NCBI RefSeq assembly: GCF_014652895.1
Contig: NZ_BMZR01000003.1
Coordinates: 186,001-250,000, forward strand
Source: Psychrobacter glaciei
GTDB lineage: Bacteria > Pseudomonadota > Gammaproteobacteria > Pseudomonadales > Moraxellaceae
Length of the DNA: 64,000 nucleotides
Reading direction: 5' to 3'
Positions 9,105-18,357 of the stretch are shown piece after piece. Made by a program: the position numbers and the translations under genes. The notes under the pieces are model-generated. The model saw only the letters and a list, made by a program, of their open reading frames with translations, was not told where the DNA came from and ran no database searches. The number at the start of each line of letters is the position of its first letter. Positions within the stretch are counted from its first letter, which is position 1.

Positions 9105-10304
9105 TTATTTATCACCCTTAGTCAGTGGCCGTTTTTCTGATACGACCTGCGTTGTGGTCGCAAAGGGTTTGGTCGCGATAGGATAATCGACATCTTTTGG
9201 CATCAGTAGGCGCATATGCGGGTAAGGGGTTGAGATGTTGGCGGCATCAAAGGCACGCTTGATATCCTCTTTTAGACCTTCCTTGATTTTGGGCATGCGC
9301 GCGACAGCGGCAGGCTTGACCCAAAAACGCACGATAAAAAACACTCCGTACTCACCAATTTCATCCACGGTAGCTGAGCATTCAGGACGATTGAGCACCA
9401 CTTCAGTATCAGCAAGGACTTGCAAAATTTCCTTGCGAGCAGTGTTGATATCATCTTCAAAAGCGATACGCACACGAATATCAAAGCGAATAAAGTTCTT
9501 GGAGGTTAAATTGGTCACTTCAGAAGAGGCAACGTTAGAGTTGGGAATAATGACGGTGATGTTGTCTCGAGTTAAAATATGGGTGGTGCGTAACGCAATG
9601 AGTACGACACGACCTTCATTGTCATTGATATGAATCCAGTCGCCAACCTGAAAAGATTGTTCGAGCAAAATGGTAATACCCGCAATGAAATTAGCAAGCG
9701 TTGATTGGGCAGCAAAACCGACTGCCAAGCCCACAATCCCTAAACCTGCGACCAATGAGACAATATCAAAACCAAATTGCGCCATGACGCTGGCAAGTCC
9801 GAGTACCAATAGCAGCACTGACAAGATGTTTTGAAGCAGCTGCTCTATAGAAGCGTTGAGACCATAATGCTGTAGCACTCTGTGAATAATCTGTCCAGAT
9901 GACGTCCAAAGTACATAATAAATACCCGCCCATGTACTGGCTTTTGCAGTGGCCTTGATAGTCTCTGGCTCAAAGTAAATTTGGCTCATAATGGCAATCA
10001 AGCTGGTAACTATCCAGATATAACGCAAAACGGAACGGACGATTTTGGCACGGCGCTCATTTAGTCGAATGCGGGATTTGCTTTTTTTGACAATATAAAT
10101 AGCCAACCAATAACAAAACCCCAATACTGCAAGCAGTATTAGGATTTTGATACCAGTGCTAACCAATTCTACTGCTTGCGATGTCCAATCGAATGACTCT
10201 TCGTCTATAGAGCCGCCCAAAGCGAGGTAAAGGCTAGTATGCAGGTCACGAATAATCTCTTTAAAAAAGTCGGTAACACTGGCGATTGGCATTTTTTCGT
10301 CCAT
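9105..10304 (-). CDS. Mechanosensitive ion channel, MscS family
   Basis: 399-aa inner-membrane channel that opens under membrane tension and protects against hypo-osmotic shock. There are four or so hydrophobic segments in residues 45-210, then the pore helix and beta domain signature GLAVGFAAQSTLANFIAGITILLEQSFQVGDWI, and the C-terminal alpha/beta domain. The C-terminal tail after residue 370 is short and basic. Size is between E. coli MscS (286 aa) and the large MscK type. Stands alone on the minus strand. Confidence 0.93.
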   Translation of the reverse strand: MDEKMPIASVTDFFKEIIRDLHTSLYLALGGSIDEESFDWTSQAVELVSTGIKILILLAVLGFCYWLAIYIVKKSKSRIRLNERRAKIVRSVLRYIWIVTSLIAIMSQIYFEPETIKATAKASTWAGIYYVLWTSSGQIIHRVLQHYGLNASIEQLLQNILSVLLLVLGLASVMAQFGFDIVSLVAGLGIVGLAVGFAAQSTLANFIAGITILLEQSFQVGDWIHINDNEGRVVLIALRTTHILTRDNITVIIPNSNVASSEVTNLTSKNFIRFDIRVRIAFEDDINTARKEILQVLADTEVVLNRPECSATVDEIGEYGVFFIVRFWVKPAAVARMPKIKEGLKEDIKRAFDAANISTPYPHMRLLMPKDVDYPIATKPFATTTQVVSEKRPLTKGDK

Positions 10305-10443
10305 GCAGGGTGTGTTTGTACAAAGTTTTGTACACGAGATGCTTGGCTATAAACTACCTCAAGTTATCAAAGCAATCAAACATAACATGAGTGGTGATTG
10401 AGACTAAGCCCTTACTTCTTGGAAAGTGTGACTGAGGTATCCA

Positions 10444-11940
10444 TTAAGAGTTATCTTTTTGTGTGTCTTGAGATTGGAAAGGTATTTCCATCTTATACTG
10501 GACATCACGTAGCGCGGTACGCAAACCTTCTAGTATCGTTGGATGATAGAAAGGAGTGTCGAGCATGGCTTTGATACTCAAGTCATTGGTAATCGCCATA
10601 GCGAGTATATGACCGATATACTCGGCATCAGGACCTACCATGCTAGCGCCTAAGATTTTATCGGTTTTTTTGCATCCATAGATATGCAATAGACCACAAT
10701 TGACACCCATCACACGACTGCGACCTTGGTTATCAAAACTGACGCGACCAATGACATATTCCAACTCTGGATCTTGTTGTATTTCTGGTAGAGACATACC
10801 GACATTAACAATTTGGGGCGAACAAAACACGATAGAAAAGGGAACCGCTGGTGGACGGATATAGGCGGCGTCTTTATTGTCACAGACCATATTACCTGCA
10901 CTAAAACCTTCATCACTGGCCACATGTAACAGTGGAATATTGGCGTTAGCATCGCCAACGATAAAGACATTCAAATCACCGATTTGACCGGTTTTCTTGC
11001 TCAGATCTTTTGGGCGGTTTTTTTCATCGAGTACAACGCCTAGGTTTTCAACACCTAGCTCGTCAATATTGTTACGGCGACCTGTCGCGACCAGTACGTA
11101 TTCCCCTTGCCATTGCTGTGTCTCACCTGCGCTGTCTTCATAGTCAATAAAAGCGAGTGAACCTTTATTGCCTTCAGCCGTTTGTACACCGACATTGTTA
11201 ATTTTACTACCTAAGTGCATCGTCAGCTCACGGCTTAAGCAGTCGATGGCCTTATTGCTAATGTCTGGATCTTTTAGTCCAGCAACTTTTTTGACGCGAT
11301 TAAATAATGTCACATCCACACCCAAGCGATTAAATGCTTGGGCGAGCTCCAAGCCAATGGCACCTGCACCAACGACCGCCATAGATTTTGGTAAATCTGG
11401 CAGCTCAAAAACAGTGTCAGAGGTCAGCAAGGTATCGCCAAGCTTGTCCGCCCAACCTTCTGGAATAAAAGGCGAGCTGCCTGTGGCCACGATGATTTTT
11501 TCTGCTTCAATCACCTCATCATTGACCTCAATCAGACCTTGTTTATTGATATGAGCGTGACCCGCTATTTTTTTGTGATCAGGCCAGCTATCTACTTGCT
11601 CTTCGAGATAGCTTTCGAAATGACTGCGCTCATCGCGCACACGCTCCATAACTCGCTTGCCATCTATCTGGGCAGTCGCATGAATACCGAATTCAGCAGA
11701 ATGGTTGGCATCATGTGCACGGTCAGCCGCTGCGATCAATAGTTTGCTAGGCATACAGCCTACAGTGACACAAGTCGTCGTCCAAAAGCCTTCGTTAATA
11801 ATGACGACATCGTCTTTGATTTTACTGGCTTGGCGAAAGGCGTTTTGTCCTGCTGTACCTGCACCAATGATGGCAACAGAGACTTTACGGGTGACTTGAT
11901 GGTTTGTGCTATCGACAGCGGTGTCGGACTGGTTTTTCAT
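10444..11940 (-). CDS. Dihydrolipoyl dehydrogenase-like class I pyridine nucleotide-disulfide oxidoreductase
   Basis: 498-aa FAD flavoenzyme with the FAD-binding VAIIGAGTAGQNAFRQA near residue 25, redox disulfide motif TCVTVGCMPSKLL near residues 57-67, NAD(P)H-binding VVGAGAIGLELAQAF, and a C-terminal dimerisation domain with TPFYHPTILEGL holding the expected His-Glu pair. It is not beside 2-oxo-acid dehydrogenase subunit genes and has no N-terminal heavy-metal domain, so it is neither clearly the E3 subunit nor a typical mercuric reductase. A soluble or stand-alone Lpd-like reductase is the safest name. Confidence 0.85.
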   Translation of the reverse strand: MKNQSDTAVDSTNHQVTRKVSVAIIGAGTAGQNAFRQASKIKDDVVIINEGFWTTTCVTVGCMPSKLLIAAADRAHDANHSAEFGIHATAQIDGKRVMERVRDERSHFESYLEEQVDSWPDHKKIAGHAHINKQGLIEVNDEVIEAEKIIVATGSSPFIPEGWADKLGDTLLTSDTVFELPDLPKSMAVVGAGAIGLELAQAFNRLGVDVTLFNRVKKVAGLKDPDISNKAIDCLSRELTMHLGSKINNVGVQTAEGNKGSLAFIDYEDSAGETQQWQGEYVLVATGRRNNIDELGVENLGVVLDEKNRPKDLSKKTGQIGDLNVFIVGDANANIPLLHVASDEGFSAGNMVCDNKDAAYIRPPAVPFSIVFCSPQIVNVGMSLPEIQQDPELEYVIGRVSFDNQGRSRVMGVNCGLLHIYGCKKTDKILGASMVGPDAEYIGHILAMAITNDLSIKAMLDTPFYHPTILEGLRTALRDVQYKMEIPFQSQDTQKDNS

Positions 11941-12022
11941 ATTGTTCTCAAGTAGTTATATTTTATAGGATGTGAGTGACTGATAAGACGTTGGCTTTTA
12001 ATCGTTTGGGCTCAGCGACTCA

Positions 12023-12056
12023 ATAAACGCTATTTTATGATAAACGCTATTTTATG
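12023..12056. repeat. 17-bp tandem duplication
   Basis: Two perfect copies of ATAAACGCTATTTTATG in the gap between the bcp and Lpd-like genes. Confidence 0.85.
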
Positions 12057-12089
12057 ACCAATAATTAGTGCCAATAACCATAATAAAAG

Positions 12090-12587
12090 TTATGGCGCTA
12101 ATATCGTCAGTAAACGCTCAGTATAATCTTTGGCGCGTAGATTGCGCTGCGCATGCGTGAGATTGCCGTCTTTATCGAATACGAAAGCTGAGCGTACCAG
12201 ACCTAGCGTTATCTTACCGTACATGTTTTTTTCTTTTATGACCTCAAAGTACTGGCATAGTTTTTCGTTGCTATCACTGATAAGTGGAATCTGTAGATCA
12301 TATTTCGCGATAAACTTTTCATGAGATTCGACACTATCACGGGAGACCCCGACAATATCATAGCCCAAATCATCAAACTCACTAAGACGCGCCGTGAATT
12401 CTGTCGCTTGTGTGGTGCAGCCTGGAGTGCTGTCTTTTGGATAAAAATAAAGGATCAGTCCTTTGTCGGTATGCGCAACCAAGTCTTTTAGGTCAATGTC
12501 ATCATGAATAAAGTGACCATCGAGCTCACGCACCATCGTCACTGGAAAGTCGGGCAGGGCGATAGTTTCTGTGGTTGGTTTAGCCAT
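12090..12587 (-). CDS. bcp: Thioredoxin-dependent peroxiredoxin, Bcp/PrxQ subfamily
   Basis: 165-aa thiol peroxidase. The peroxidatic Cys57 lies in YPKDSTPGCTTQATEF. The resolving Cys found five residues later in E. coli Bcp is replaced by Thr here, so it should act as a 1-Cys enzyme or use another Cys such as that in NEKLCQYFEV. I start it at ATG 12587, six bases behind AAGGAC; an in-frame ATG six codons earlier would put this ribosome site inside the gene. Second peroxiredoxin in 4 kb with the Prx5-like one. Confidence 0.92.
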   Translation of the reverse strand: MAKPTTETIALPDFPVTMVRELDGHFIHDDIDLKDLVAHTDKGLILYFYPKDSTPGCTTQATEFTARLSEFDDLGYDIVGVSRDSVESHEKFIAKYDLQIPLISDSNEKLCQYFEVIKEKNMYGKITLGLVRSAFVFDKDGNLTHAQRNLRAKDYTERLLTILAP

Positions 12588-12695
12588 GGTAAAGTCCTTA
12601 GTCATTTTAATGTTTGTTTGAGTTATGATTGTCTTATTATAGGCAGATTAGCAGAAATAAATACTCAGTTTTACACTTCACTTATTCATTGGCAA

Positions 12696-12727
12696 CAAAA
12701 AAGACTGGTAATGACCAGTCTTTTTTG
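12696..12727 (-). terminator. Terminator of the small secreted protein gene
   Basis: Perfect stem AAAAAAGACTGGT / ACCAGTCTTTTTT with loop AATG, able to work on both strands. Confidence 0.85.
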
Positions 12728-12745
12728 TGTTGAACCTTTTATCAA

Positions 12746-13075
12746 TTATGCCGGTTTTTGTGGTTTCTTTAGATCTAAGCCGACGGTGCATTGCTGCAAG
12801 TCTTTTTGCATTTCCTTCACGTAAGATAGGCCTGACGGGTCTTTCTTGTCTTGGGCGTAGCTTTCAATTTCCCACATTTGACCGATCGTCATGTTGCTAC
12901 GAACGCCAATGGTGCAATTGCACAGTTTGGTCGCGTTATTTTTATCAGCAACTTTATATTTGACGGCCCCGCTCACACAGGTATTAATATTGTCTTGCTC
13001 GATATCGGTAGCATTGGCCTGTGGTATGGCAAAAAGAGCCGCTAAGGCTAGGGGTAATACTGGCAAAAACTTCAT
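12746..13075 (-). CDS. Small periplasmic protein of unknown function
   Basis: 109 aa after choosing the ATG at 13075, six bases behind GAGAGG. Residues 1-23 form a clear Sec signal peptide (MKFLPVLPLALAALFAIPQANA, cleavage before TDIEQ). The mature part has four Cys (TCVSGAV, KLCNCTIG, QQCTVG), likely disulfide-bonded, and is otherwise not recognised. It is flanked by its own terminator and by queC on the same strand. Confidence 0.7.
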   Translation of the reverse strand: MKFLPVLPLALAALFAIPQANATDIEQDNINTCVSGAVKYKVADKNNATKLCNCTIGVRSNMTIGQMWEIESYAQDKKDPSGLSYVKEMQKDLQQCTVGLDLKKPQKPA

Positions 13076-13304
13076 AAACATCCTCTCAAGGGTAGCGTCA
13101 ATTTTGTAGATTTTTACTCAAAAATTAAATTACTGAGGTAAATAAGGGTATTTCTCTATCGGTTGTCTATCTGATGACAGAGAGAATCGTCCATACCATA
13201 GCAAGTATCGTAATTAAAATACAACGGCGGCGTGCTGTGTTAATGCAAGCGAATGTTTCGCTAATGTTTAGTTATACTGTCTGTCGCTATGAGTACTTAA
13301 ACTG

Positions 13305-14084
13305 TTAAGGTTGATAATGAGTAGGATCAGCGATACCTGCTTGGGCGAATCCTTGGCGGCGCAAGGTACAGCTATCGCAAACACCGCAGGCAAGACCATT
13401 TGCGTCGGCTTGATAGCAAGAAATTGTCTGACCATAATCGACACCCAATGACAGCCCAAGCTCGATGGTTTTTGCTTTTGACAGCTGCTGTAATGGCGTC
13501 TGAATGGATAAATGATGGCCTGTAACGCCCGCTTTTGTCGCCAAGTTTGCCATGTGCTCAAAGGCGGCAATGTATTCAGGACGACAATCTGGATAACCTG
13601 AATAATCGACTGAGCTGACGCCGATAACGATATGGTTGGCGTCGGTCACTTCAGCGACGGCTAAGGCATAAGATAAGAATATGGTATTACGAGCCGGTAC
13701 ATAGGTGTTTGGAATGGCATCGTTATCAATCTCATCACGTTTTTTATTAGGGAACTTCTCTGCATCCCCATCAGGAACCATCATACTGTGATCCGTCAAT
13801 GATGAGCCACCAAGCTGAGCGATATCAATATCGATAATGCGATGGTTGACCGCTGCCGTTTCGGCGATATTTTTTGCGGCGACAAGCTCACTATTATGGC
13901 GTTGACCATAGTTGAAGCTGACTGCAGTCACCGACGCATAACGTGCCTTGGCCCAATACAAACAAGTCACCGAATCAAGCCCGCCCGACAATAGCACAAC
14001 GGCATTTTGGCTTTTATGCAGAGCATTTAAGTCAGTATCGGAGGCTTGATTATTGGAGGTGCTGTGCGAAGTAACGTTAGTCAT
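13305..14084 (-). CDS. queC: 7-cyano-7-deazaguanine synthase QueC
   Basis: 259-aa ATP-dependent enzyme converting 7-carboxy-7-deazaguanine to preQ0 in queuosine synthesis. The PP-loop SGGLDS is at residues 33-38 and the zinc-binding cysteines are at about 223, 233, 236 and 239 ([17 protein letters not shown]). The first 25 residues are a non-conserved Ser/Asn-rich extension. It is transcribed away from ttcA; both act on tRNA and both have a PP-loop fold. Confidence 0.96.
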   Translation of the reverse strand: MTNVTSHSTSNNQASDTDLNALHKSQNAVVLLSGGLDSVTCLYWAKARYASVTAVSFNYGQRHNSELVAAKNIAETAAVNHRIIDIDIAQLGGSSLTDHSMMVPDGDAEKFPNKKRDEIDNDAIPNTYVPARNTIFLSYALAVAEVTDANHIVIGVSSVDYSGYPDCRPEYIAAFEHMANLATKAGVTGHHLSIQTPLQQLSKAKTIELGLSLGVDYGQTISCYQADANGLACGVCDSCTLRRQGFAQAGIADPTHYQP

Positions 14085-14312
14085 AATGGTATCTATTATT
14101 GGTTTACGAAAAACGGTTATTTTAGCAAAAATACGGCTATTACATAACCATGCAGCCGTTATTTAATGTCCTCTTTTCAAACTGTGAGCAAATTTTGTTA
14201 TAATTGCTGCTTTTAAAGCATCAGTGTTAACGCTTGCCCATCATGTATGACAGCACTGTGATAGCAGTTTGCTGTATAGCAAAATCACCCTTGTAAAGAT
14301 ATTGAGTAACTT

Positions 14313-15440
14313 ATGACTGCAGCGACCTTGTTTACGCCAAAAATTACGCCAGAGTTTGATGAGATGTCTGCTGATGCAGGTAGGGCAGACTATACTTTAG
14401 AGACTGATGGCATGGAAGATGATGATGCCGCTGAGGATGATTTGATGGCTGAGCAGTTATCACCTACTCAATCAGCACAGTTTCGCAAGCTACAGAAGAA
14501 ACTGCGTAGACAAGTATCTTGGGCGATTCGTGATTTTAATATGATCGAAGAGGGTGACGTGGTGATGGTCTGTGTTTCAGGAGGCAAAGACAGCTATACT
14601 TTGCTGGATATTTTATTGCTGCTAAAACGTATTGCACCGATTAATTTTGATATCGTCGCGGTTAATTTGGATCAAAAGCAGCCAGGTTATCCTGAGGATA
14701 TTTTGCCAGCGTATCTAAACGAGCAGGGCATTGCCCACTATATTTTAGAAAAGGACACTTATAGTATCGTCAAAAGCGTGGTGCCGGAAGGTAAGACCTA
14801 TTGTTCGGCATGTTCGCGTTTGCGTCGTGGCTCATTGTATGGTTTTGCCAAACAAATTGGTGCGACTAAAATTGCTCTTGGTCATCATCGTGATGACATG
14901 CTCGCGACTTTCTTTCTAAACTTGTTCCATGGTGGTACGTTAAAATCCATGCCACCGAAACTGCTCAGTGATGACAAGCAAAACATGGTTATTCGCCCAT
15001 TGGCCTATGTCGAAGAGAAAGACATCATTAAATACGCAAAATTGAAAGAATTCCCGATTATTCCATGTAACTTGTGTGGCAGCCAGACCAATCTGCAACG
15101 CGCCATTATTAATGACATGCTACGCGAATGGGATAATGCTCATCCGCAGCGTTTGGCCTCTATCTTTAAAGCGATGCAAAACGTTGCCCCATCGCAATTA
15201 GCCGATCGTGAATTGTTTGACTTTGAGGGGTTAAGTCTTGATCGTGATGATAATGAGCGCCTATTCGAAGGGAATAATATTCAGGCAGGGCAGACCGGTA
15301 GCTTGGCTGAAATTGGCTTACCAGTCGCGCCAAAAACGCAAACTTTTAATCCAAAGTTTGCCAGTAAGCAACAGTCAGATAAAACGATAGAAAGCAGTCG
15401 ACCCACACAGAAGATTCCAACAATTAATCCTGTTATCTAG
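14313..15440 (+). CDS. ttcA: tRNA 2-thiocytidine(32) synthetase TtcA
   Basis: Iron-sulfur PP-loop enzyme that thiolates C32 of certain tRNAs. The PP-loop SGGKDS is at residues 89-94 and the two cluster CxxC motifs are at Cys164/167 (CSAC) and Cys252/255 (CNLC). At 375 aa it is longer than the E. coli protein (311 aa): there is an acidic N-terminal extension of about 50 residues and a tail of about 50 polar residues. The stop codon TAG is formed by TA plus the first G of the repeat that starts at 15440, so the C-terminal end may have been set by that insertion. Confidence 0.95.
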   Translation: MTAATLFTPKITPEFDEMSADAGRADYTLETDGMEDDDAAEDDLMAEQLSPTQSAQFRKLQKKLRRQVSWAIRDFNMIEEGDVVMVCVSGGKDSYTLLDILLLLKRIAPINFDIVAVNLDQKQPGYPEDILPAYLNEQGIAHYILEKDTYSIVKSVVPEGKTYCSACSRLRRGSLYGFAKQIGATKIALGHHRDDMLATFFLNLFHGGTLKSMPPKLLSDDKQNMVIRPLAYVEEKDIIKYAKLKEFPIIPCNLCGSQTNLQRAIINDMLREWDNAHPQRLASIFKAMQNVAPSQLADRELFDFEGLSLDRDDNERLFEGNNIQAGQTGSLAEIGLPVAPKTQTFNPKFASKQQSDKTIESSRPTQKIPTINPVI

Positions 15441-15510
15441 GGCGTGTCTTCAATTCAATCGATGAATATCTAAATGGGCTAAAAATGGCTAAATTTTGCT
15501 GATATTAATT
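15440..15510 (+). repeat. Truncated family-A element (left half), overlapping the ttcA stop
   Basis: GGGCGTGTCTTCAATTCAATC followed by GGCTAAAAATGGCTAAATTTTGC, matching the left half of the full copies at 26719 and 34617. The TA target lies inside the ttcA stop codon. The right half is missing, replaced by the family-B core at 15498-15563. Confidence 0.8.
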
Positions 15511-15605
15511 TTTTGTCGCCTCTGTCTGCGCAGGCACAGCAAGCAAGAAAAATTGATATCAGCAGTGCGTGATGGTTCGATATCACTTTTCACTCACTAT
15601 AGCCA
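15498..15605 (-). repeat. Family-B palindromic repeat
   Basis: 66-bp core (15498-15563) in the opposite orientation to the copy at 7698-7763, with ends GCTGATATTAATTTTTT and AAAAATTGATATCAGC, then GTGCGTGATGG and TTTTCACTCACTATAG as in the 7.6-kb copy. Fused directly to the half element before it. Confidence 0.8.
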
Positions 15606-15615
15606 AATAATAGCC

Positions 15616-15650
15616 AAAAAAAACCAGCTTATTCATGGCTGGTTTTTTTA
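15616..15650. terminator. Bidirectional terminator between ttcA and fixH
   Basis: AAAAAAACCAGC, 8-nt loop, GGCTGGTTTTTTT. Lies between converging ttcA and fixH and serves both. Confidence 0.85.
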
Positions 15651-15703
15651 TGTCTTAATGAATTGATTATTAGCTGAATCTACGCAGTCTATATTTATAT
15701 AAG

Positions 15704-16285
15704 TTAACTCTCAGCAAATACTGGTAGCGGGTCAAAACTAACCTTTGAACGTGGCAATTTTGCCACATCTTGCATACGCCAATCATCTTTGCCTTCATTG
15801 CTCACTTGCAAATAGTACTTGGCTTTTACGGGGTCAATATCTACCTTAGCGCTATATTTATTACCTTCTTGATGCTGTAACACCACATCACGATCTTTTT
15901 TGATGTCGGTCGCATGGGAGATTGATAAATCTAATTTATCAGGATAAGTAAGCGGGGTGCCATTAAGTAATTTGCCCGATTGTAAGCTTTGCTCAGGATA
16001 ATTCAAATAAAACACAATATTACCGTCATCGGCAAACTGCATCTCGCCATGCAGGTCTAAGTCATAAGTCAGCTTGTCACGGGACACATCATGATAAAGC
16101 GTCTTGCCATCCATATACCAATCGTCACGAACCACACTGTCACGGATCTGATAGGAGTAATAAACAAACCAGAGGCAAGCAATCACCACAAAGGCTGGCA
16201 TGCCAATCACAAAGATAACCACCATATAGTTTTTATACCATGGCTGGCTATCTTGGTGCTTAAAATTTGGTGCTGGAGTAGACAT
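15704..16285 (-). CDS. FixH family protein
   Basis: 193-aa membrane-anchored protein of the FixH/CcoH family needed for assembly or stability of cbb3 cytochrome oxidase. One transmembrane segment (about residues 20-45, YMVVIFVIGMPAFVVIACLWF) precedes a periplasmic domain. Start taken at ATG 16285 behind AGG, not the TTG six codons upstream. It follows ccoG by 175 bp on the same strand. ccoI and ccoS, which usually follow, are not present. Confidence 0.85.
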   Translation of the reverse strand: MSTPAPNFKHQDSQPWYKNYMVVIFVIGMPAFVVIACLWFVYYSYQIRDSVVRDDWYMDGKTLYHDVSRDKLTYDLDLHGEMQFADDGNIVFYLNYPEQSLQSGKLLNGTPLTYPDKLDLSISHATDIKKDRDVVLQHQEGNKYSAKVDIDPVKAKYYLQVSNEGKDDWRMQDVAKLPRSKVSFDPLPVFAES

Positions 16286-16460
16286 AAAATACCTATTAAT
16301 CAAATAGCTGTTTATAGGTATCCAGTTATCGGATATCTATACAGTGGTATCGACGGATAAATTGACGGCTAACGGCTGTCAATTTAATGATAATCTATAA
16401 CCCGCTCGTCAATGACTAACGGGTAAAATATATGAGTCTACACTTGCCACACGCAAGCGT

Positions 16461-17870
16461 TTACTGACCTTGGGTGGTAAAGACGTTTTGTTTGCTGACC
16501 ATGTACTGACCATCATTGCTGTTCACATTTAGGGTAACAAGTGTTTGACCAGATTCAATGACATCAGGATCACCATAAATACTGACGGGCATATCAAAGC
16601 TTTCACCCGCTTCTAATGGTACATCATTAAAACGCAATTCCAAACTCAGACCTTCTTGCGGGGCAAGGGTTATCTTATAGATATGCGGCTCTTGTGTTTT
16701 ATTGGTCAGCTTGACGATATAGCTGTTTTCAATCATGCCTTGAGTATTGATCGATGACAACTGATTACGGTCACGGCGAATATCAATCTCTAAGGGGACA
16801 CGATCGGTCAAGGCATAAACGACACCACCGCAAAGCACGGTCAGTAGCGCTAAATAGGCAAAAAACCGTGGGCGAAATACTCGGCTTTTCTCTTTTTCTG
16901 CCAGTTGCCGTTCTGTCGTATAGCGAATCAAGCCACGGGGATAACCCACTTTATCCATGACTTCATTACAGGCATCGACGCACGCGGCACATTGAATACA
17001 GGCCACTTGTAAACCATCACGAATGTCGATACCAGTAGGGCATACTTGCACACACATCTGACATTCTATACAGTCGCCCAAATGCTCCGGATTGGTCCCT
17101 TTTTTACGCGCGCCCCGTGGCTCACCGCGCTCATAATCATAGGAGACAATCAGCGTATCTTTATCAAACATAACGCTTTGGAAGCGCCCGTAAGGACAGA
17201 TCTGAACACACATCTGCTCACGCATGTAGCCGGCATTCACATAGGTAGAAAAAGCAAAGATAAAGACAGATACCCAAATCCACGTAGGCCAATCGGGGAA
17301 GGGAATAACGCCTATCATCTGCCAACTATGATATAAGCTATCAGTGCCGGAGACGTAGCTTACGAATGTAGTCGCCGTAATCATTGAAAAAACAAACCAA
17401 ATAAAATATACCAAACCACGTTTAAAGGCTTTTTTTGCACTCATCGGTTCTTTATCGAACTTCATGCGCTTATTACGGTCACCAATCACCCATTTTTCAA
17501 CGTACTGATATAGATGCGTCCAGATCGTTTGGGGACACGCATAGCCGCACCATACCCGACCAGCGTATACCGTTACCATAAATAAGGTAAAAGCGGCAAT
17601 CAACGCAAAGGCGGCAATGAAATAAAAATCCTGAGTCAAAAAAGTCATGCCAAAAATATAGTAATGCTGCGAGGGCACATCAAACCATATTGCCTGCCTA
17701 TCATTATAACGCAGCCATGGCAGTAACAAAAACAGCGCCAAAAACGCATACATACTAACGACGCGGATATTTTGATAAAAACCCGTGATAAATCGAGGAT
17801 GAATACGATGCTTGGTGGCATCAAGATCAATCTGCTGTACAGGGATTTTATTGGGTTGTGGTGCTGACAT
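16461..17870 (-). CDS. ccoG: Cytochrome c oxidase accessory protein CcoG (FixG/RdxA)
   Basis: 469-aa polyferredoxin of the inner membrane, thought to help copper delivery or reduction during cbb3 oxidase assembly. Several transmembrane segments lie in residues 30-230, with CGYACPQTIW in between and the two 4Fe-4S motifs CIECQMCVQVCP and CIQCAACVDAC around residues 260-300. A C-terminal Ig-like periplasmic domain follows. It is 487 bp downstream of ccoP, so it may have its own promoter. Confidence 0.95.
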   Translation of the reverse strand: MSAPQPNKIPVQQIDLDATKHRIHPRFITGFYQNIRVVSMYAFLALFLLLPWLRYNDRQAIWFDVPSQHYYIFGMTFLTQDFYFIAAFALIAAFTLFMVTVYAGRVWCGYACPQTIWTHLYQYVEKWVIGDRNKRMKFDKEPMSAKKAFKRGLVYFIWFVFSMITATTFVSYVSGTDSLYHSWQMIGVIPFPDWPTWIWVSVFIFAFSTYVNAGYMREQMCVQICPYGRFQSVMFDKDTLIVSYDYERGEPRGARKKGTNPEHLGDCIECQMCVQVCPTGIDIRDGLQVACIQCAACVDACNEVMDKVGYPRGLIRYTTERQLAEKEKSRVFRPRFFAYLALLTVLCGGVVYALTDRVPLEIDIRRDRNQLSSINTQGMIENSYIVKLTNKTQEPHIYKITLAPQEGLSLELRFNDVPLEAGESFDMPVSIYGDPDVIESGQTLVTLNVNSNDGQYMVSKQNVFTTQGQ

Positions 17871-18357
17871 AAACGTGCCTCTTTAAAAAAAGAATCAGTC
17901 TGCTGGCATGATGAACAAACACCTATAATAAAAAGATGTCGGGATGTGCGATGTTATCAATGTCAGTAAGTAGCTGAGTGGGATAATCACTGTAAAAACA
18001 GCGAACCCTGCTACCAAATGAGCGATTGTAAATAGCCAATTACGATTGAACCATTCATACTAAAAATGGCGATCGATTCGTGGTTTTCAAATCGTGCTAT
18101 TTTAGCATTATCCCTACTATAAATGGGGTAATAATGCTCAAAAACAATCATTGTATCCAAATTATATTGACCGACTGGTTACCGTCGAGTCGCCTGCACA
18201 GCTGGCTTCGCAGAGTAAATAAGTATCATGACAAAGACATGAAAGCGCTTAAACTAAAATCTTCAGCCAAATTGCCAAACAAAAGGGAGAACTGCAATAA
18301 CAGTTCTCCCTTTTTTCGATCTTATCCATTTATCTATAACGACTGACTAAAGTAGTC
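17871..18357. other. Gap between ccoP and ccoG
   Basis: 487 bp. It holds the ccoP terminator at 18281-18316 and presumably the ccoG promoter. A plus-strand open frame of 88 codons (18080-18346) has no homology I recognise and runs into the terminator, so I do not call it. Confidence 0.6.
18281..18316 (-). terminator. Terminator of the ccoNOQP operon
   Basis: Stem GGGAGAACTG / CAGTTCTCCC with A and T tracts on both sides. It marks the end of ccoP and separates it from ccoG. Confidence 0.8.

Noticed and set aside
10444-11940. Mercuric reductase
   Set aside because: The active-site motif and fold are shared, but there is no N-terminal metal domain, no C-terminal vicinal Cys pair and no mer genes nearby.
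18080-18346. 88-codon plus-strand frame between ccoP and ccoG
   Set aside because: No ribosome site, no family features, and it overlaps the ccoP terminator.
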